A DNA stretch of 64,000 nt from contig NZ_CP118605.1 in NCBI RefSeq assembly GCF_029869925.1, positions 1,612,001 through 1,676,000 of the forward strand, given 5' to 3'. Made by a program: the position numbers and the translations under genes. Position 1 is the stretch's first letter, and each line of letters opens with the position of its first letter. Below are positions 17,231-26,867 of this stretch, piece by piece. The notes under the pieces are model-generated. The model was given only the letters and a program-made list of their open reading frames with translations. It made no database searches and was not told the DNA's origin. The stretch comes from Microbulbifer bruguierae (GTDB lineage Bacteria; Pseudomonadota; Gammaproteobacteria; Pseudomonadales; Cellvibrionaceae).

Positions 17231-18739
17231 TTAATGCCCCCCAAGCACTTTCTCAATTTCCTCAGGCTTATCGTGCACCCCAAAGCGGTCGACGATGGTG
17301 GAACTCGCCTCGTTCAGACCGATCAGTTCAACCTCGGCACCCTCGCGGCGGAACTTCACCACCGCCTTGTCCAGAGAGTGCACCGCCGACACATCCCAGA
17401 AATGCGCCCGGCTCAAATCAATCACCACCTTGTCCAGCGCCTCTTTAAAATCAAACGCCGCAACAAACTTGTCCGCCGAATTGAAGAATACCTGCCCCAC
17501 CACCTTGTAGGTCCGGCAATTGCTCGCCTCATCCAGCTCCGAGTTCACATACATAAAGTGGCTGACCTTGTTGGCAAAGAACAACGAAGCCAACAGCACA
17601 CCCACAAATACCCCAAACGCCAGATTATGGGTAAACACTACCACAATCACTGTCGCCAGCATCACCAGATTGGTCGACAGCGGCAGATGCTTCAGATCGC
17701 GGATAGATCCCCAGTTGAAAGTCCCGATGGATACCATGATCATCACCGCCACCAGCGCCGCCATCGGGATCACCGCCACCCAATCGCTCAGAAACACCAC
17801 CAGCGTCAGCAAGCCAGCACCCGCCACCAGCGTGGAAAGACGGCCACGGCCCCCGGATTTCACATTGATCACCGACTGGCCGATCATCGCACAGCCCGCC
17901 ATACCACCCAGCAGACCCGCACCGATATTCGCAATCCCCTGGCCCTTGCACTCACGGTTCTTGTCGCTGCTGGTATCGGTCAGATCGTCCACAATGGTCG
18001 CCGTCATCAGCGACTCCAGCAGCCCCACCACCGCCAGGCCCGCGGAATACGGGAAGATGATCTTCAGGGTTTCAAAATTGAGCGGCACATCTGGCCACAG
18101 GAATACCGGCAGCGTATCCGGCAGATCACCCATATCCCCTACCGTGCGTATATTCAGCCCCAGCGCGAGAGAAACCGCGGTCAGCGTCAGAATGCACACC
18201 AGCGGCGACGGCAGCAGCTTGCCCACCACCGGCACATAGGGAAACAGATAGATGATACCGAGGCCCGCTGCAGTCATGGCGTACACATGCCAGGTGACAT
18301 CGGTCAGCTCCGGCAACTGCGCCATAAAGATCAGGATGGCCAGGGCATTCACAAACCCCGTCACCACCGCCCTCGATACAAAACTCATCAGGCTACCCAG
18401 CTTGAGATAACCGGCGATGATCTGCAGTACCCCCGTCAACAGCGTCGCCGCCAGCAGGTATTGCAGGCCGTGCTCCTTGACCAGAGTCACCATCAGCAGG
18501 GCCATCGCACCGGTCGCGGCGGAGATCATACCGGGACGGCCACCCACAAACGCGATAACCACGGCGATACAGAATGATGCATAGAGACCCACCCGCGGAT
18601 CCACGCCGGCAATGATGGAGAAGGCGATCGCCTCGGGAATGAGCGCGAGAGCAACCACGAGGCCGGCCAGTACATCGCGGCGAATGTTGCCAAACCAGTC
18701 GTTTCTGGTGGACGACAACAGGGTGTTGGAGAACTGCAT
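17231..18739 (-). CDS. SulP-family anion transporter with STAS domain
   Basis: 502 residues. About a dozen membrane segments occupy residues 20-400, including the SulP start [20 protein letters not shown], the G-rich [16 protein letters not shown] and the conserved [21 protein letters not shown]-terminal STAS domain (about 410-495) has the [20 protein letters not shown] motif. Family members carry sulfate, bicarbonate or dicarboxylates; I cannot tell which. An inner-membrane protein, divergent from the sigma-54 export operon and upstream of uspA. Confidence 0.92.
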   Translation of the reverse strand: MQFSNTLLSSTRNDWFGNIRRDVLAGLVVALALIPEAIAFSIIAGVDPRVGLYASFCIAVVIAFVGGRPGMISAATGAMALLMVTLVKEHGLQYLLAATLLTGVLQIIAGYLKLGSLMSFVSRAVVTGFVNALAILIFMAQLPELTDVTWHVYAMTAAGLGIIYLFPYVPVVGKLLPSPLVCILTLTAVSLALGLNIRTVGDMGDLPDTLPVFLWPDVPLNFETLKIIFPYSAGLAVVGLLESLMTATIVDDLTDTSSDKNRECKGQGIANIGAGLLGGMAGCAMIGQSVINVKSGGRGRLSTLVAGAGLLTLVVFLSDWVAVIPMAALVAVMIMVSIGTFNWGSIRDLKHLPLSTNLVMLATVIVVVFTHNLAFGVFVGVLLASLFFANKVSHFMYVNSELDEASNCRTYKVVGQVFFNSADKFVAAFDFKEALDKVVIDLSRAHFWDVSAVHSLDKAVVKFRREGAEVELIGLNEASSTIVDRFGVHDKPEEIEKVLGGH

Positions 18740-18941
18740 AATCAGGAGAGCCTGTCTGGGAATTCTGTCTGGATAAAAGTTGCCAGGAAAAATTGTCTGG
18801 AAAGTCTTGTTCGAAGCCCTGAATCGGGGGCGCGGATTCTAGCATCTTGAGGGTTCTGGCTAAAGAACAGGCAGGGCGCCTGTTGGGCACGTCGCCGGGC
18901 TCCTTTGCCCAACAATCTGAAATGTCGCCAAACTCCCCTTC

Positions 18942-18987
18942 TGTCCGACTTGCCGTACACCCCCTGCACGGACACTTTTTGCGGACA
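18942..18987 (+). promoter_or_regulatory. Candidate enhancer sites for the operon's own NtrC-type regulator
   Basis: TGTCCG at 18942-18947 is the inverse of CGGACA at 18969-18974 and 18982-18987; the two CGGACA copies are direct repeats 13 bases apart. They lie about 75-120 bases upstream of the sigma-54 core promoter. Binding by the regulator at 23.9 kb is inferred. Confidence 0.45.
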
Positions 18988-19062
18988 CATCGTCCACTCA
19001 CCTCAAATTCAGTGGAAATTTATTTTCCTTATTTTTCAAAGAGTTAAATAGCTTTTCCAGGT

Positions 19063-19077
19063 TGGCACAGCGATTGC
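19063..19077 (+). promoter_or_regulatory. Sigma-54 promoter of the export operon
   Basis: TGGCAC, five bases, TTGC is an exact match to the -24/-12 consensus. The predicted start is near 19089, about 94 bases before the adaptor gene. The operon itself encodes a sigma-54 activator, which makes the assignment stronger. Confidence 0.88.
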
Positions 19078-19182
19078 GATAAGCCCGCTGCAACGAAAAA
19101 AAGGGCAGTGAATCCGGGGTGAATTACTCCTGCGTCACAGTGACAGAACAACACAAACCGATTCGAAGTACCTGGGAACAAC

Positions 19183-20463
19183 ATGATCAGAGATACCTCC
19201 GGGCAAGACATCCAACTCACCCCGCAGAGTCCGTGGAAGAACAAACGTCTGTTGACCCGCGCCGGTCTTGGTGTTGGCGCAGTGGCATTTGTGGCGTGGG
19301 GGCTGATGAGCTGGCAGAGCACCAACGCGGTGGATGCGAGCCTGTCGCTGTCACGGATTAATATCGCCGCGGTGGAGCGCGGAAATCTGGTGCGGGATCT
19401 GGTGGTTCAGGGGAAGGTGGTAGCGGCAAACAGCCCCACACTTTTCAGCCCGGCCCAGGGCATTGTGAAATTCGCCGTGAAGGCTGGCGACGGGGTTCAG
19501 CGGGGACAATTGCTGGCGGAAGTGGACAGCCCGCAATTACAGAACCAGCTTGCCCAGGAGAGTGCCCTGTTCAACAAGCTGAGCGTGGAGCTGGCGCGGC
19601 AAAAAATTCAGGCCAAGCGCCAACGCCTCGAAAACACCCAGAAGGCAGACCTCGCCAAGGTAGATCTCACCGCCGCGCGCCGGGAACTGAAGCGCGCGGA
19701 AATTTCCATGGAAAAGCAGATCATTTCACAGCTGGATTTTGAAAAAGCCAGCGATGACCTGGCACGCGCAGAGCTGGAGCACGCTCAGGCGGTGCAGAAC
19801 GCGGCGCTGGAAAACGAAGCACTGGCGTTCGAAACCCAGACTCTCGAGCTGCAGGTTTCCCAACAGAAGCTGCAGATGGAAGAACTCCAGCGCAAGGTGA
19901 ATGAACTACAGATCATCTCCCCCGTCAACGGCACCATCGGCAGCCTGTCCACAACGCAACGGGCCGCCGTTGCCGCCAACGCGCCACTGCTTACCGTCGT
20001 CGACCTCACCAGCTTCGAACTGGAAGCCGCCGTACCAGAGAACTACGCCGACGACCTGGGCCTCGCCATGGCGGTAGAAATCAATATGGGCGGCAAACAT
20101 CTTCCCGGTGAAATCACCGCAATCGCGCCGGAAGTCATCGACAACCAGGTGACCGCGCGGGTGCGCTTTACCGGCGAACAACCGGCCAACCTGCGCCAGA
20201 ACCTCCGTCTCACCGCCCGTGTACTGCTGGAAAATCGCAGCGACGTGATACTGGTCAAGCGCGGCGCTTTCCTCGATCAGAGTGGCGGCCGTTTCGCGTG
20301 GAAACTGAACGACCAGAGCCAGGCAGTGAAAGTGCCTATCACCATCGGCGCACTGGGTCTGAACCAGGTGGAGATTGTTTCCGGCCTGCAAGTCGGCGAT
20401 CAGATTATCACCTCGTCGGCAGAAGAGTTGGACAAGGCGCAGCTGGTAGCGCTGAAAGACTAA
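19183..20463 (+). CDS. HlyD/MacA-like periplasmic adaptor
   Basis: 426 residues. One N-terminal membrane anchor (about 28-45, GVGAVAFVAWGLMSW), then a lipoyl-like half domain (SPAQGIVKFAVKAGDGVQRGQLLAEVDSP), a long coiled coil (about 125-235, rich in Glu, Lys, Leu) and the returning half motif ISPVNGTIGS. The C-terminal beta-barrel and membrane-proximal domain end at GDQIITSSAEELDKAQLV. Such adaptors bridge an inner-membrane ABC exporter to an outer-membrane channel; no TolC-like gene is in the cluster. First gene of the sigma-54 operon; a REP element follows the stop. Confidence 0.9.
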   Translation: MIRDTSGQDIQLTPQSPWKNKRLLTRAGLGVGAVAFVAWGLMSWQSTNAVDASLSLSRINIAAVERGNLVRDLVVQGKVVAANSPTLFSPAQGIVKFAVKAGDGVQRGQLLAEVDSPQLQNQLAQESALFNKLSVELARQKIQAKRQRLENTQKADLAKVDLTAARRELKRAEISMEKQIISQLDFEKASDDLARAELEHAQAVQNAALENEALAFETQTLELQVSQQKLQMEELQRKVNELQIISPVNGTIGSLSTTQRAAVAANAPLLTVVDLTSFELEAAVPENYADDLGLAMAVEINMGGKHLPGEITAIAPEVIDNQVTARVRFTGEQPANLRQNLRLTARVLLENRSDVILVKRGAFLDQSGGRFAWKLNDQSQAVKVPITIGALGLNQVEIVSGLQVGDQIITSSAEELDKAQLVALKD

Positions 20464-20469
20464 TGCATT

Positions 20470-20495
20470 GTAGGAGCCTGCTTGCAGGCTCCTAC
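20470..20495. repeat. REP-like palindrome in the export operon
   Basis: Perfect 12-bp arms GTAGGAGCCTGC / GCAGGCTCCTAC around TT, seven bases after the adaptor stop. The GTAG head and hairpin resemble Pseudomonas REP sequences. On RNA it forms a stable stem-loop between the adaptor and ATPase cistrons. Confidence 0.8.
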
Positions 20496-20539
20496 TGAAA
20501 CGAACTTTTAAAACAAATACGAAGACAAGGAAATCCACC

Positions 20540-21241
20540 ATGTTGAAAATGCACAACGTCCGTAAAAGCTATCGCACCGACACCATCGAAACCCACGCGC
20601 TTAGGGATTTCAGCCTGGAAGTGAACGAGGGAGAGTTCGTCTCCGTTACCGGCCCCAGCGGCTCCGGCAAAACCACCTTTCTGAATATCGCCGGCCTGCT
20701 GGAAACCCCAACCGGTGGCCAGTATCTGCTGGATGGACAGGAAGTGGGTGGACTTTCCGACCGCGAGCGTTCCCGCCTGCGCAACGAGAAAATCGGCTTT
20801 ATTTTCCAGGGCTTTAACCTGATCCCCGACCTCAACCTGTTCGACAACATCGACGTGCCGCTACGCTATCGCGGCTTCAACGCCAAGGAGCGTCGCCGCC
20901 GTATCGAAAAATCCCTCGAACAAGTTGGCCTCTCCGCCCGTGCCAAGCACCTGCCCGCTCAACTGTCCGGCGGTCAGCAGCAACGCGTCGCCATCGCCCG
21001 CGCACTGGCCGGCGAACCCCGTTTTCTGCTCGCGGACGAACCCACCGGGAACCTGGACTCCCTGATGGCCCGCCAGGTGATGGAACTGCTGGAATTCATC
21101 AACGAATGGGGCACCACCATCATCATGGTCACCCACGATCCGGATCTCGCGCGCCGCGCGCAGCGCAATATCCAGATCGTCGACGGCCAGGTCTCTGATC
21201 TGCGCCAGACAATCGCACAACCCGAAGCTGCCACTGCATAA
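20540..21241 (+). CDS. MacB/LolD-type ABC transporter ATP-binding protein
   Basis: 233 residues with Walker A GPSGSGKTTFLN, Q-loop IFQGFNLIPDLNLFDN, signature LSGGQQQR, Walker B LLADEPTGNLDS and the switch His in MVTHDP. The MacB/LolD subclass is clear from the ADEPTGNLD block. It powers the two permeases encoded directly downstream. AAGGA precedes the ATG. Confidence 0.95.
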   Translation: MLKMHNVRKSYRTDTIETHALRDFSLEVNEGEFVSVTGPSGSGKTTFLNIAGLLETPTGGQYLLDGQEVGGLSDRERSRLRNEKIGFIFQGFNLIPDLNLFDNIDVPLRYRGFNAKERRRRIEKSLEQVGLSARAKHLPAQLSGGQQQRVAIARALAGEPRFLLADEPTGNLDSLMARQVMELLEFINEWGTTIIMVTHDPDLARRAQRNIQIVDGQVSDLRQTIAQPEAATA

Positions 21242-21265
21242 GCTGAACAAAAAAAGGAAACCGAA

Positions 21266-22588
21266 ATGATCGGCTACTACATCAGTCTCGCGCTGCGCAG
21301 TCTGCGGGGGACGCCTATTTTGAGCACTCTTATGATCGCCGCCATCGCTGTCGGCGTCGGCGCCTGCATGACCGTGCTCACCCTTAACTACATGATGTCC
21401 CAAAACGCCCTCGCGGCGAAGGACGATGTACTCTACGCGGTACAATTAGACAGCTGGGATCCGAATCAGGGCTATACACGCAGCAACAATGAAATCCCAT
21501 ATCAGCTGACCTATCAGGATGTCACCGCGTTGCTGCGCTCAGATATCCCGACGCGACAGGTAGCCATGCACCGCTTTGGCTTCACCGTTACCATGGAAGA
21601 CTCCGACGTACGGCCATTTGTCGCCGAGACACGGGTAACCACCCGCGATTTTTTCGCCATGTTTGATGTCCCCATGCTGTACGGAAACACCTGGAATCAG
21701 GAAGCAGACAGCGCACCGGTACAGACCGTTATCCTGAGCAAAGCGATCAACGAAAAACTTTTCGGTGGCGAAGACAGTGTTGGCAGAAGCGTACAGCTCA
21801 ACGGCGAGCCCTTTACGGTTGCCGGTGTGATGGATTACTGGAATCCGTCGCCCAAGGTATACGATCTGAACAACAGTCCGTTTAGTGATTCCGAAGAAAT
21901 ATATATACCCTTCGGCCTACACCGGAAGTTCGAGATTTACAGCTGGGGTAACAATAACGGCTGGAACAGCCCGGATTCCGGAATCGAAGGTTACGAAGGA
22001 CATCTGCTTGGAGAGAGCGTTTGGATACAGTTCTGGGTTGAGCTCGACAACAACACACAAAAGCAGGAATACGAAAACTTTCTCACCGGCTATATCCAGC
22101 AACAGAAAGAACAGGGCCGCTTCCAGCGCCCGCTAAAGTTTGCCCTCACACGCCCGTCCGAGTGGCTGGTACTGAATGAAGTATTACGGGATGACAATCG
22201 CGTGCTGGGATGGCTGTCCCTCGCCTTCTTGCTTGTCTGCATAGTGAATGCTGTAGCACTGCTGCTCGCCAAATTCCTGCGCAAGGCTCCCGAGGCCGGT
22301 GTACGCCGTGCACTGGGCGCCGGCCGCAATGCCATTTTCACCCAGCATCTGATCGAAAGCAGCTGTATCGGTGTTCTGGGCGGCCTGATCGGCATTGGCT
22401 TCGCGCTGCTGGGCTTGACCGGTATCCGCATGCTGTCCATGGGCCACATCGATCAGATCGCCTCCATGGACTGGCTGATGATGCTCACCGCAGTAGGCCT
22501 CGCGATTCTCGCCAGCCTGCTCGCCGGCCTGTACCCGGCCTGGCGCATCAGCCGCACCAATCCATCTGTCTACCTGAAAACCCAGTGA
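21266..22588 (+). CDS. MacB/FtsX-type ABC permease (first)
   Basis: 440 residues. One N-terminal membrane helix (about 20-45), a large periplasmic MacB-core domain (about 50-310, including VILSKAINEKLFGGEDSVGRSV), then three helices in an FtsX-like domain (about 312-435) with KAPEAGVRRALGAGRNAIF and the closing LYPAWRISRTNPSVYLKTQ. This topology matches exporters that act on periplasmic substrates. Adjacent to a second, related permease, so the pair probably forms a heterodimer. Confidence 0.92.
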   Translation: MIGYYISLALRSLRGTPILSTLMIAAIAVGVGACMTVLTLNYMMSQNALAAKDDVLYAVQLDSWDPNQGYTRSNNEIPYQLTYQDVTALLRSDIPTRQVAMHRFGFTVTMEDSDVRPFVAETRVTTRDFFAMFDVPMLYGNTWNQEADSAPVQTVILSKAINEKLFGGEDSVGRSVQLNGEPFTVAGVMDYWNPSPKVYDLNNSPFSDSEEIYIPFGLHRKFEIYSWGNNNGWNSPDSGIEGYEGHLLGESVWIQFWVELDNNTQKQEYENFLTGYIQQQKEQGRFQRPLKFALTRPSEWLVLNEVLRDDNRVLGWLSLAFLLVCIVNAVALLLAKFLRKAPEAGVRRALGAGRNAIFTQHLIESSCIGVLGGLIGIGFALLGLTGIRMLSMGHIDQIASMDWLMMLTAVGLAILASLLAGLYPAWRISRTNPSVYLKTQ

Positions 22589-22606
22589 GCCGGAGTAGAA
22601 ACGACC

Positions 22607-23815
22607 ATGTTTGAATTGAAACCCATGTTGTCCGCCCTCTGGCGCAACAAAGTATCAGCGCTGCTGATCGCTCTGCAGCTGGCCCTGACCCTGGCCATAG
22701 TCAGCAATGCCACCGTCATCGTAAAAGACCGCCTCGCCAATATGGCGCGCCCAACCGGTATGGATGTGGATAACATCATTGCCGTCACCTTTATGCCGGT
22801 GCCCAATGACTACGATATGGCGGGCGCAGTGCGCGCCGACCTGGACATGATGCGCTCCATGCCCGGGGTGGTGGATGCCTCTGTCACCAACCAGATCCCG
22901 GTATCCGGATCAGGTTCTGCAAGCAGCTTTTATCTGGAGCCCAACGCCCAGATTGGCGATATAGACGGTAATTATTACGAAACGGATCCGCACTTCATCA
23001 ACGCACTAGGATTGAATCTGATCGCAGGACGCAACTTCCGCGAAGACGAAATGCACGTGGTGGGCGCCAACGAAAACTTCGATGGCAGTGTCATTATCGT
23101 TACCCAGCAGTTCGCCGACACCGCCTTTCCTGAAGGCGACGCCCTGGGCAAATTTCTGTATTACGGCAATAAGAGCACCCCCATGGAGATCATCGGTATC
23201 GTCGAGCGTCACCTGGGTGCCTGGCCCAGCTGGTCTCTGGCCGGCAATGTGGTGTTCCATCCGTTACTGGTAGCAGGCAACCACAAACGCTATCTGGTCC
23301 GTACCCAACCCGGCCATCGAGATACCATCTTCAAACAGCTGGAAGACAAACTCGCGGAGCGGGATCCGCAGCGGGTCATCCACCTGGAAACCCTTGCCGA
23401 AAACCTCGCATCTACCTACGTAAGCGACAACATCATGGTCAAGGTGCTTTCTCTCGTAATGACCCTGCTGACGTTTATCGTCGCCCTGGGTATCGTTGGT
23501 CTCACCATTTTCTGGATCAATCAGCGCGCCAAACAGATCGGTGTGCGACGCGCCCTGGGCGCCACCCGCGCCAATATCAGTCGCTATTTTCTGGTAGAGA
23601 ACTCCATAATCGCCGCTACCGGGCTGATATTGGGTACCGCAGCTGCACTGATTATAAACCGCCTGATGGTGAGCGAGTTTTCTCAACCGGCACTGTCGCT
23701 TTCGATGCTAGCGGTGTGTGCGGTAATATTGCTCACTGTCAGCCTTACTGCGGCATTGATGCCGGCCATGCGTGCTGCCAATATATCGCCCGCAATGGCG
23801 ACGCGAAGTGTATAA
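22607..23815 (+). CDS. MacB/FtsX-type ABC permease (second)
   Basis: 402 residues with the same layout as its neighbour: N-terminal helix (about 17-37), periplasmic core, then three helices with FWINQRAKQIGVRRALGATRANISRYFLVENS and PAMRAANISPAMATRSV at the end. The core is shorter than in the first permease. The start lies 18 bases after the first permease's stop, so the two are probably translated together. A double REP element follows before the regulator gene. Confidence 0.92.
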   Translation: MFELKPMLSALWRNKVSALLIALQLALTLAIVSNATVIVKDRLANMARPTGMDVDNIIAVTFMPVPNDYDMAGAVRADLDMMRSMPGVVDASVTNQIPVSGSGSASSFYLEPNAQIGDIDGNYYETDPHFINALGLNLIAGRNFREDEMHVVGANENFDGSVIIVTQQFADTAFPEGDALGKFLYYGNKSTPMEIIGIVERHLGAWPSWSLAGNVVFHPLLVAGNHKRYLVRTQPGHRDTIFKQLEDKLAERDPQRVIHLETLAENLASTYVSDNIMVKVLSLVMTLLTFIVALGIVGLTIFWINQRAKQIGVRRALGATRANISRYFLVENSIIAATGLILGTAAALIINRLMVSEFSQPALSLSMLAVCAVILLTVSLTAALMPAMRAANISPAMATRSV

Positions 23816-23831
23816 ATTTTCCAGCACGATA

Positions 23832-23899
23832 GTAGGAGCCAGCCTGCTGGCGAACAGGAATCTGCACGTAATTCCGTTCGCCAGCAGGCTGGCTCCTAC
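23832..23899. repeat. Inverted pair of REP-like elements (BIME-like)
   Basis: 24-base arms at 23832-23855 and 23876-23899 are exact reverse complements; each begins GTAGGAGCC and contains its own small hairpin GCCAGC-CT-GCTGGC. GGAAT/ATTCC extends the dyad inward. Two opposed REP units with a short spacer form a classic BIME arrangement, placed between permease and regulator. Confidence 0.85.
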
Positions 23900-23932
23900 A
23901 ATTCAGTGCCAGTCACTCAGGGAGACACGGAC

Positions 23933-25279
23933 TTGGATAAGGTCCTGATCATCGACGACAACACCGGCATCATCTCCGCGCTCTCCCTGCTGTTGTCCCT
24001 GCACGATATTCAGACTCTTTCCGCCATTACCCCTCAGGCGGGACTGCAGCTACTGCGGGAAAATCCGGATATTGGCCTCGTCATCCAGGATATGAACTTC
24101 ACCGCCGATACTACCTCTGGTGAAGAGGGCCGCGCCCTGTTTTTTGCGCTGCGCGAGCTGCAACCGGATATTCCCGTCATCCTGCTTACCGCCTGGACTC
24201 AGCTGGAAATGGCCGTGGAGCTGGTCAAGGCTGGTGCCGCCGATTACGTCGGCAAACCCTGGGATGACAATAAACTGATCGCCACCATCAAAAACCTGCT
24301 GGAGCTGCACGATCTGCAACAGCAGCAGCGTCAAACCCAAAGTCGCGCACAGCAGGCGCGTGAACAACTGCGGCAACAATTCGATCTGCAGGATATTGTT
24401 TATCGCAGCCATAGTATCCACACACTACTGGAAGTGGCCACTCAGGTCGCTCACTCGGATGTACCTGTACTGATCACTGGCCCCAACGGTGCCGGCAAAG
24501 AAAAGATCGCCGATATTGTGCAGGCGAATTCTGCCGTGAAAGATGGCCCCTACATCAAAGTCAACGTAGGTGCTCTGCCGGAAGATCTGATGGAAGCCGA
24601 GCTTTTCGGTGCGGAGGCCGGTGCCTACACCGGCGCCGGCAACAAGGTACGCCGGGGCCGATTCGAAGCCGCGGATGGTGGCACGTTGTTTCTCGACGAA
24701 ATCGGTGAGCTCTCCGCTACCGGCCAGGTGAAACTGCTGCGAGTGCTTCAGACCGGTGAATTCCAGCGCCTAGGTAGCAGCGAGACTCGCAGGGTGCGTG
24801 TACGAGTGATCAGTGCGACCAACAGCAATCTGCAGCAGATGATCCACGACGGCAGCTTCCGTCAGGATCTTTTCTACCGCCTTAACGTCATTGAATTGAA
24901 ACTACCTCCGCTCCATGAACGGCCGGAAGATATCCTTCCGCTGGCTCGCGACTTCCTCACACGCAGTGGGAAACAGCTGGGGCCACAGGCCCAGCAGAGC
25001 CTGATGCGTTACAGCTGGCCCGGCAATGTGCGCGAACTACACAATGTGATGCAACGGGCCGCAGTACTGACTCGCGGCGACACCATCGAAGAAAGCACCC
25101 TCGCGCTACCGGAAGACACTCAGCTCAAAGTACCGGAACACAGCTTCGAACCCAGTCGCGAACTGCTGGAGCAGACTCTTATCAGTTGCAACGGCATTAT
25201 TGCGCAGGCGGCGCGCGAGCTCGGCCTGAGTCGACAGGCGCTGTATCGGCGCCTGGACAAATACGGGATTCCCTACTGA
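23933..25279 (+). CDS. NtrC-family sigma-54 response regulator of the export operon
   Basis: About 448 residues from TTG 23933, preferred because GGAG lies eight bases upstream; GTG 23906 in the same frame abuts the REP element. Receiver domain: acidic pair in IIDDN (8-9), phosphoacceptor Asp 53, Lys 108 in GKPW. AAA+ domain: Walker A GPNGAGKE (183-190), sigma-54 contact loop GAYTGA (230-235, Tyr variant of GAFTGA), Walker [13 protein letters not shown]. The C-terminal Fis-type helix-turn-helix is [20 protein letters not shown]. It probably activates the sigma-54 promoter at 19063, forming a feedback loop. Its stop overlaps the kinase start. Confidence 0.93.
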   Translation: MDKVLIIDDNTGIISALSLLLSLHDIQTLSAITPQAGLQLLRENPDIGLVIQDMNFTADTTSGEEGRALFFALRELQPDIPVILLTAWTQLEMAVELVKAGAADYVGKPWDDNKLIATIKNLLELHDLQQQQRQTQSRAQQAREQLRQQFDLQDIVYRSHSIHTLLEVATQVAHSDVPVLITGPNGAGKEKIADIVQANSAVKDGPYIKVNVGALPEDLMEAELFGAEAGAYTGAGNKVRRGRFEAADGGTLFLDEIGELSATGQVKLLRVLQTGEFQRLGSSETRRVRVRVISATNSNLQQMIHDGSFRQDLFYRLNVIELKLPPLHERPEDILPLARDFLTRSGKQLGPQAQQSLMRYSWPGNVRELHNVMQRAAVLTRGDTIEESTLALPEDTQLKVPEHSFEPSRELLEQTLISCNGIIAQAARELGLSRQALYRRLDKYGIPY

Positions 25280-26610
25280 TGCCCGGGATGGCAAACCTGA
25301 ATTTCTCGATCGAAGGAAAACTGTTTGCGGCAGTACTTCTTGCCGTAGCACTGGGGACCGGCATTCCTTTCGGCCTGCTATACCTCGGCGCCCAGCCAAT
25401 TCTCGCGTGGAGTGCCGGCCTGCTATTGGCCCTGACAGTTGCCACCCTGTTGCTGCGCCCTCTCACCCGCAACCTCAATCGCGCGTTGCAAAGCCTCGAA
25501 GGCGGGCTGCTGAATTTCCGTGACGGTGATTTTTCCATCTCCCTGGCCCTAAGCCGTGAAGACCAGCTTGGACAGTTGGCCAGGCTTTATAACGAAGTGG
25601 GCGAAATACTTCGGCGGGAACGAGCGCATATTCATCAACGGGAACTGCTACTGGATACCGTCATCCAAAGCTCGCCACTGGCTCTGCTGCTGGTCGACCA
25701 GAGTGAACATATCATCTACGCCAATACCAGTGCCCGCCACCTGCTGCACAATGGCAAGCCGCTACAGGGGCACCAACTGGAACAGATTCTTCCTCTCTGC
25801 CCAGCGGAACTGGCTCGGGCCATCGAACAGCAATACGATGGACTGATCAGCTACCTCAGTGACGAGAGCACCCACACCCTGCATATCAGCAATAGTCTTT
25901 TTGTGCTGAATTCGCAAAAACATCGCTTGATTCTCCTGCGGGAGATGACCCGCGAACTGACCCGGGCAGAGGTACAGGTGTGGAAGAAAGTGATCCGGCT
26001 GATCAGCCATGAATTGAACAACTCTCTCGCACCTATTTCATCGATGGCTCACAGTGGCAAGCTCCTTTCTGAAAAGCTGGAGTCTGAGCAACTTGCCGGG
26101 GTATTCGATGTGATCGCCGAGCGCTGTCGCCGCCTGACAGATTTCACCCAGGGCTACGCGCGCTTTGCAAAATTACCACCACCGAATTGCGAAACCGTAC
26201 CCTGGTCCAAACTCATTGCCGGTATCCAACCGCTACACCCGTTCAAATTGGTCGGTACACTGCCTGAACGCCCCGGATATTTCGACCCCGCGCAGGTAGA
26301 GCAGGCACTGCTAAACCTGTTGAAAAATGCCGCGGAATCTGGCGGCAATGAAAATGAAATAACACTGCAAATTGAAACCGATTTCCACGGACAACTGATC
26401 AGCGTGTGCGATCGGGGACCGGGAATGACCGACAACATTCTGCGGCAGGCGCTTTTGCCCTTTTTCTCGACCAAACCTCAAGGTGTTGGACTTGGACTGG
26501 CCTTGTGTAAGGAAATCATTGATGCACATGGCGGTCATATCCGGCTACACAATCGGTCCGGAGGCGGCTTACAGGTAAATCTCTGGCTTCCATGGCCGCA
26601 GACTGATTGA
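25279..26610 (+). CDS. Membrane histidine kinase, NtrB/NtrY-like
   Basis: About 443 residues; ATG 25279 overlaps the regulator stop (TGATG). Two membrane helices lie close together near residues 12-57 with almost no periplasmic loop, so the signal may be sensed in or near the membrane. A HAMP-like stretch and a PAS domain (about 117-190, SSPLALLLVDQSEHIIYANTS) follow. The phosphorylated His is in LISHELNNSLAPISS. ATP-binding boxes: NLLKNAAES, CDRGPGM, GVGLGLALCKEIIDAHGG. Cognate of the upstream regulator. Confidence 0.92.
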   Translation: MPGMANLNFSIEGKLFAAVLLAVALGTGIPFGLLYLGAQPILAWSAGLLLALTVATLLLRPLTRNLNRALQSLEGGLLNFRDGDFSISLALSREDQLGQLARLYNEVGEILRRERAHIHQRELLLDTVIQSSPLALLLVDQSEHIIYANTSARHLLHNGKPLQGHQLEQILPLCPAELARAIEQQYDGLISYLSDESTHTLHISNSLFVLNSQKHRLILLREMTRELTRAEVQVWKKVIRLISHELNNSLAPISSMAHSGKLLSEKLESEQLAGVFDVIAERCRRLTDFTQGYARFAKLPPPNCETVPWSKLIAGIQPLHPFKLVGTLPERPGYFDPAQVEQALLNLLKNAAESGGNENEITLQIETDFHGQLISVCDRGPGMTDNILRQALLPFFSTKPQGVGLGLALCKEIIDAHGGHIRLHNRSGGGLQVNLWLPWPQTD

Positions 26611-26867
26611 GCCAATCCCCAAGCCGCTCACCGCGGTATTTTCTGCTGAATTACCGACTCCACCTGAATAAAAACCTTATTTTTCCATTTCACCCCAATA
26701 AAGGCGGGGTATTCATTACGTGACTTTCATCCCCAATCGTTACGTTTCTTGGTGACAACATATAGTCCACCGTTATGGGCCAAGGATGGCTTACGGAAGC
26801 ATTACTACCCGTCGAGACAAGCTCCTTTGCCTGATCGCAAAAATCAGAATGAAAAATGAGGAGTACC

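Larger units (their letters stand above)
18740..19182. other. Divergent intergenic region SulP / export operon
   Basis: 443 bases without a gene. It holds candidate activator sites (18942-18987), a strong sigma-54 promoter (19063-19077) and a roughly 94-base leader before the adaptor gene. No clear sigma-70 promoter for the SulP gene was recognised. Confidence 0.7.

Noticed and set aside
17234..18577. 447-codon open frame rich in His, Arg and Gln
   Set aside because: Antisense shadow of the SulP transporter gene, whose membrane segments and STAS domain are clear.
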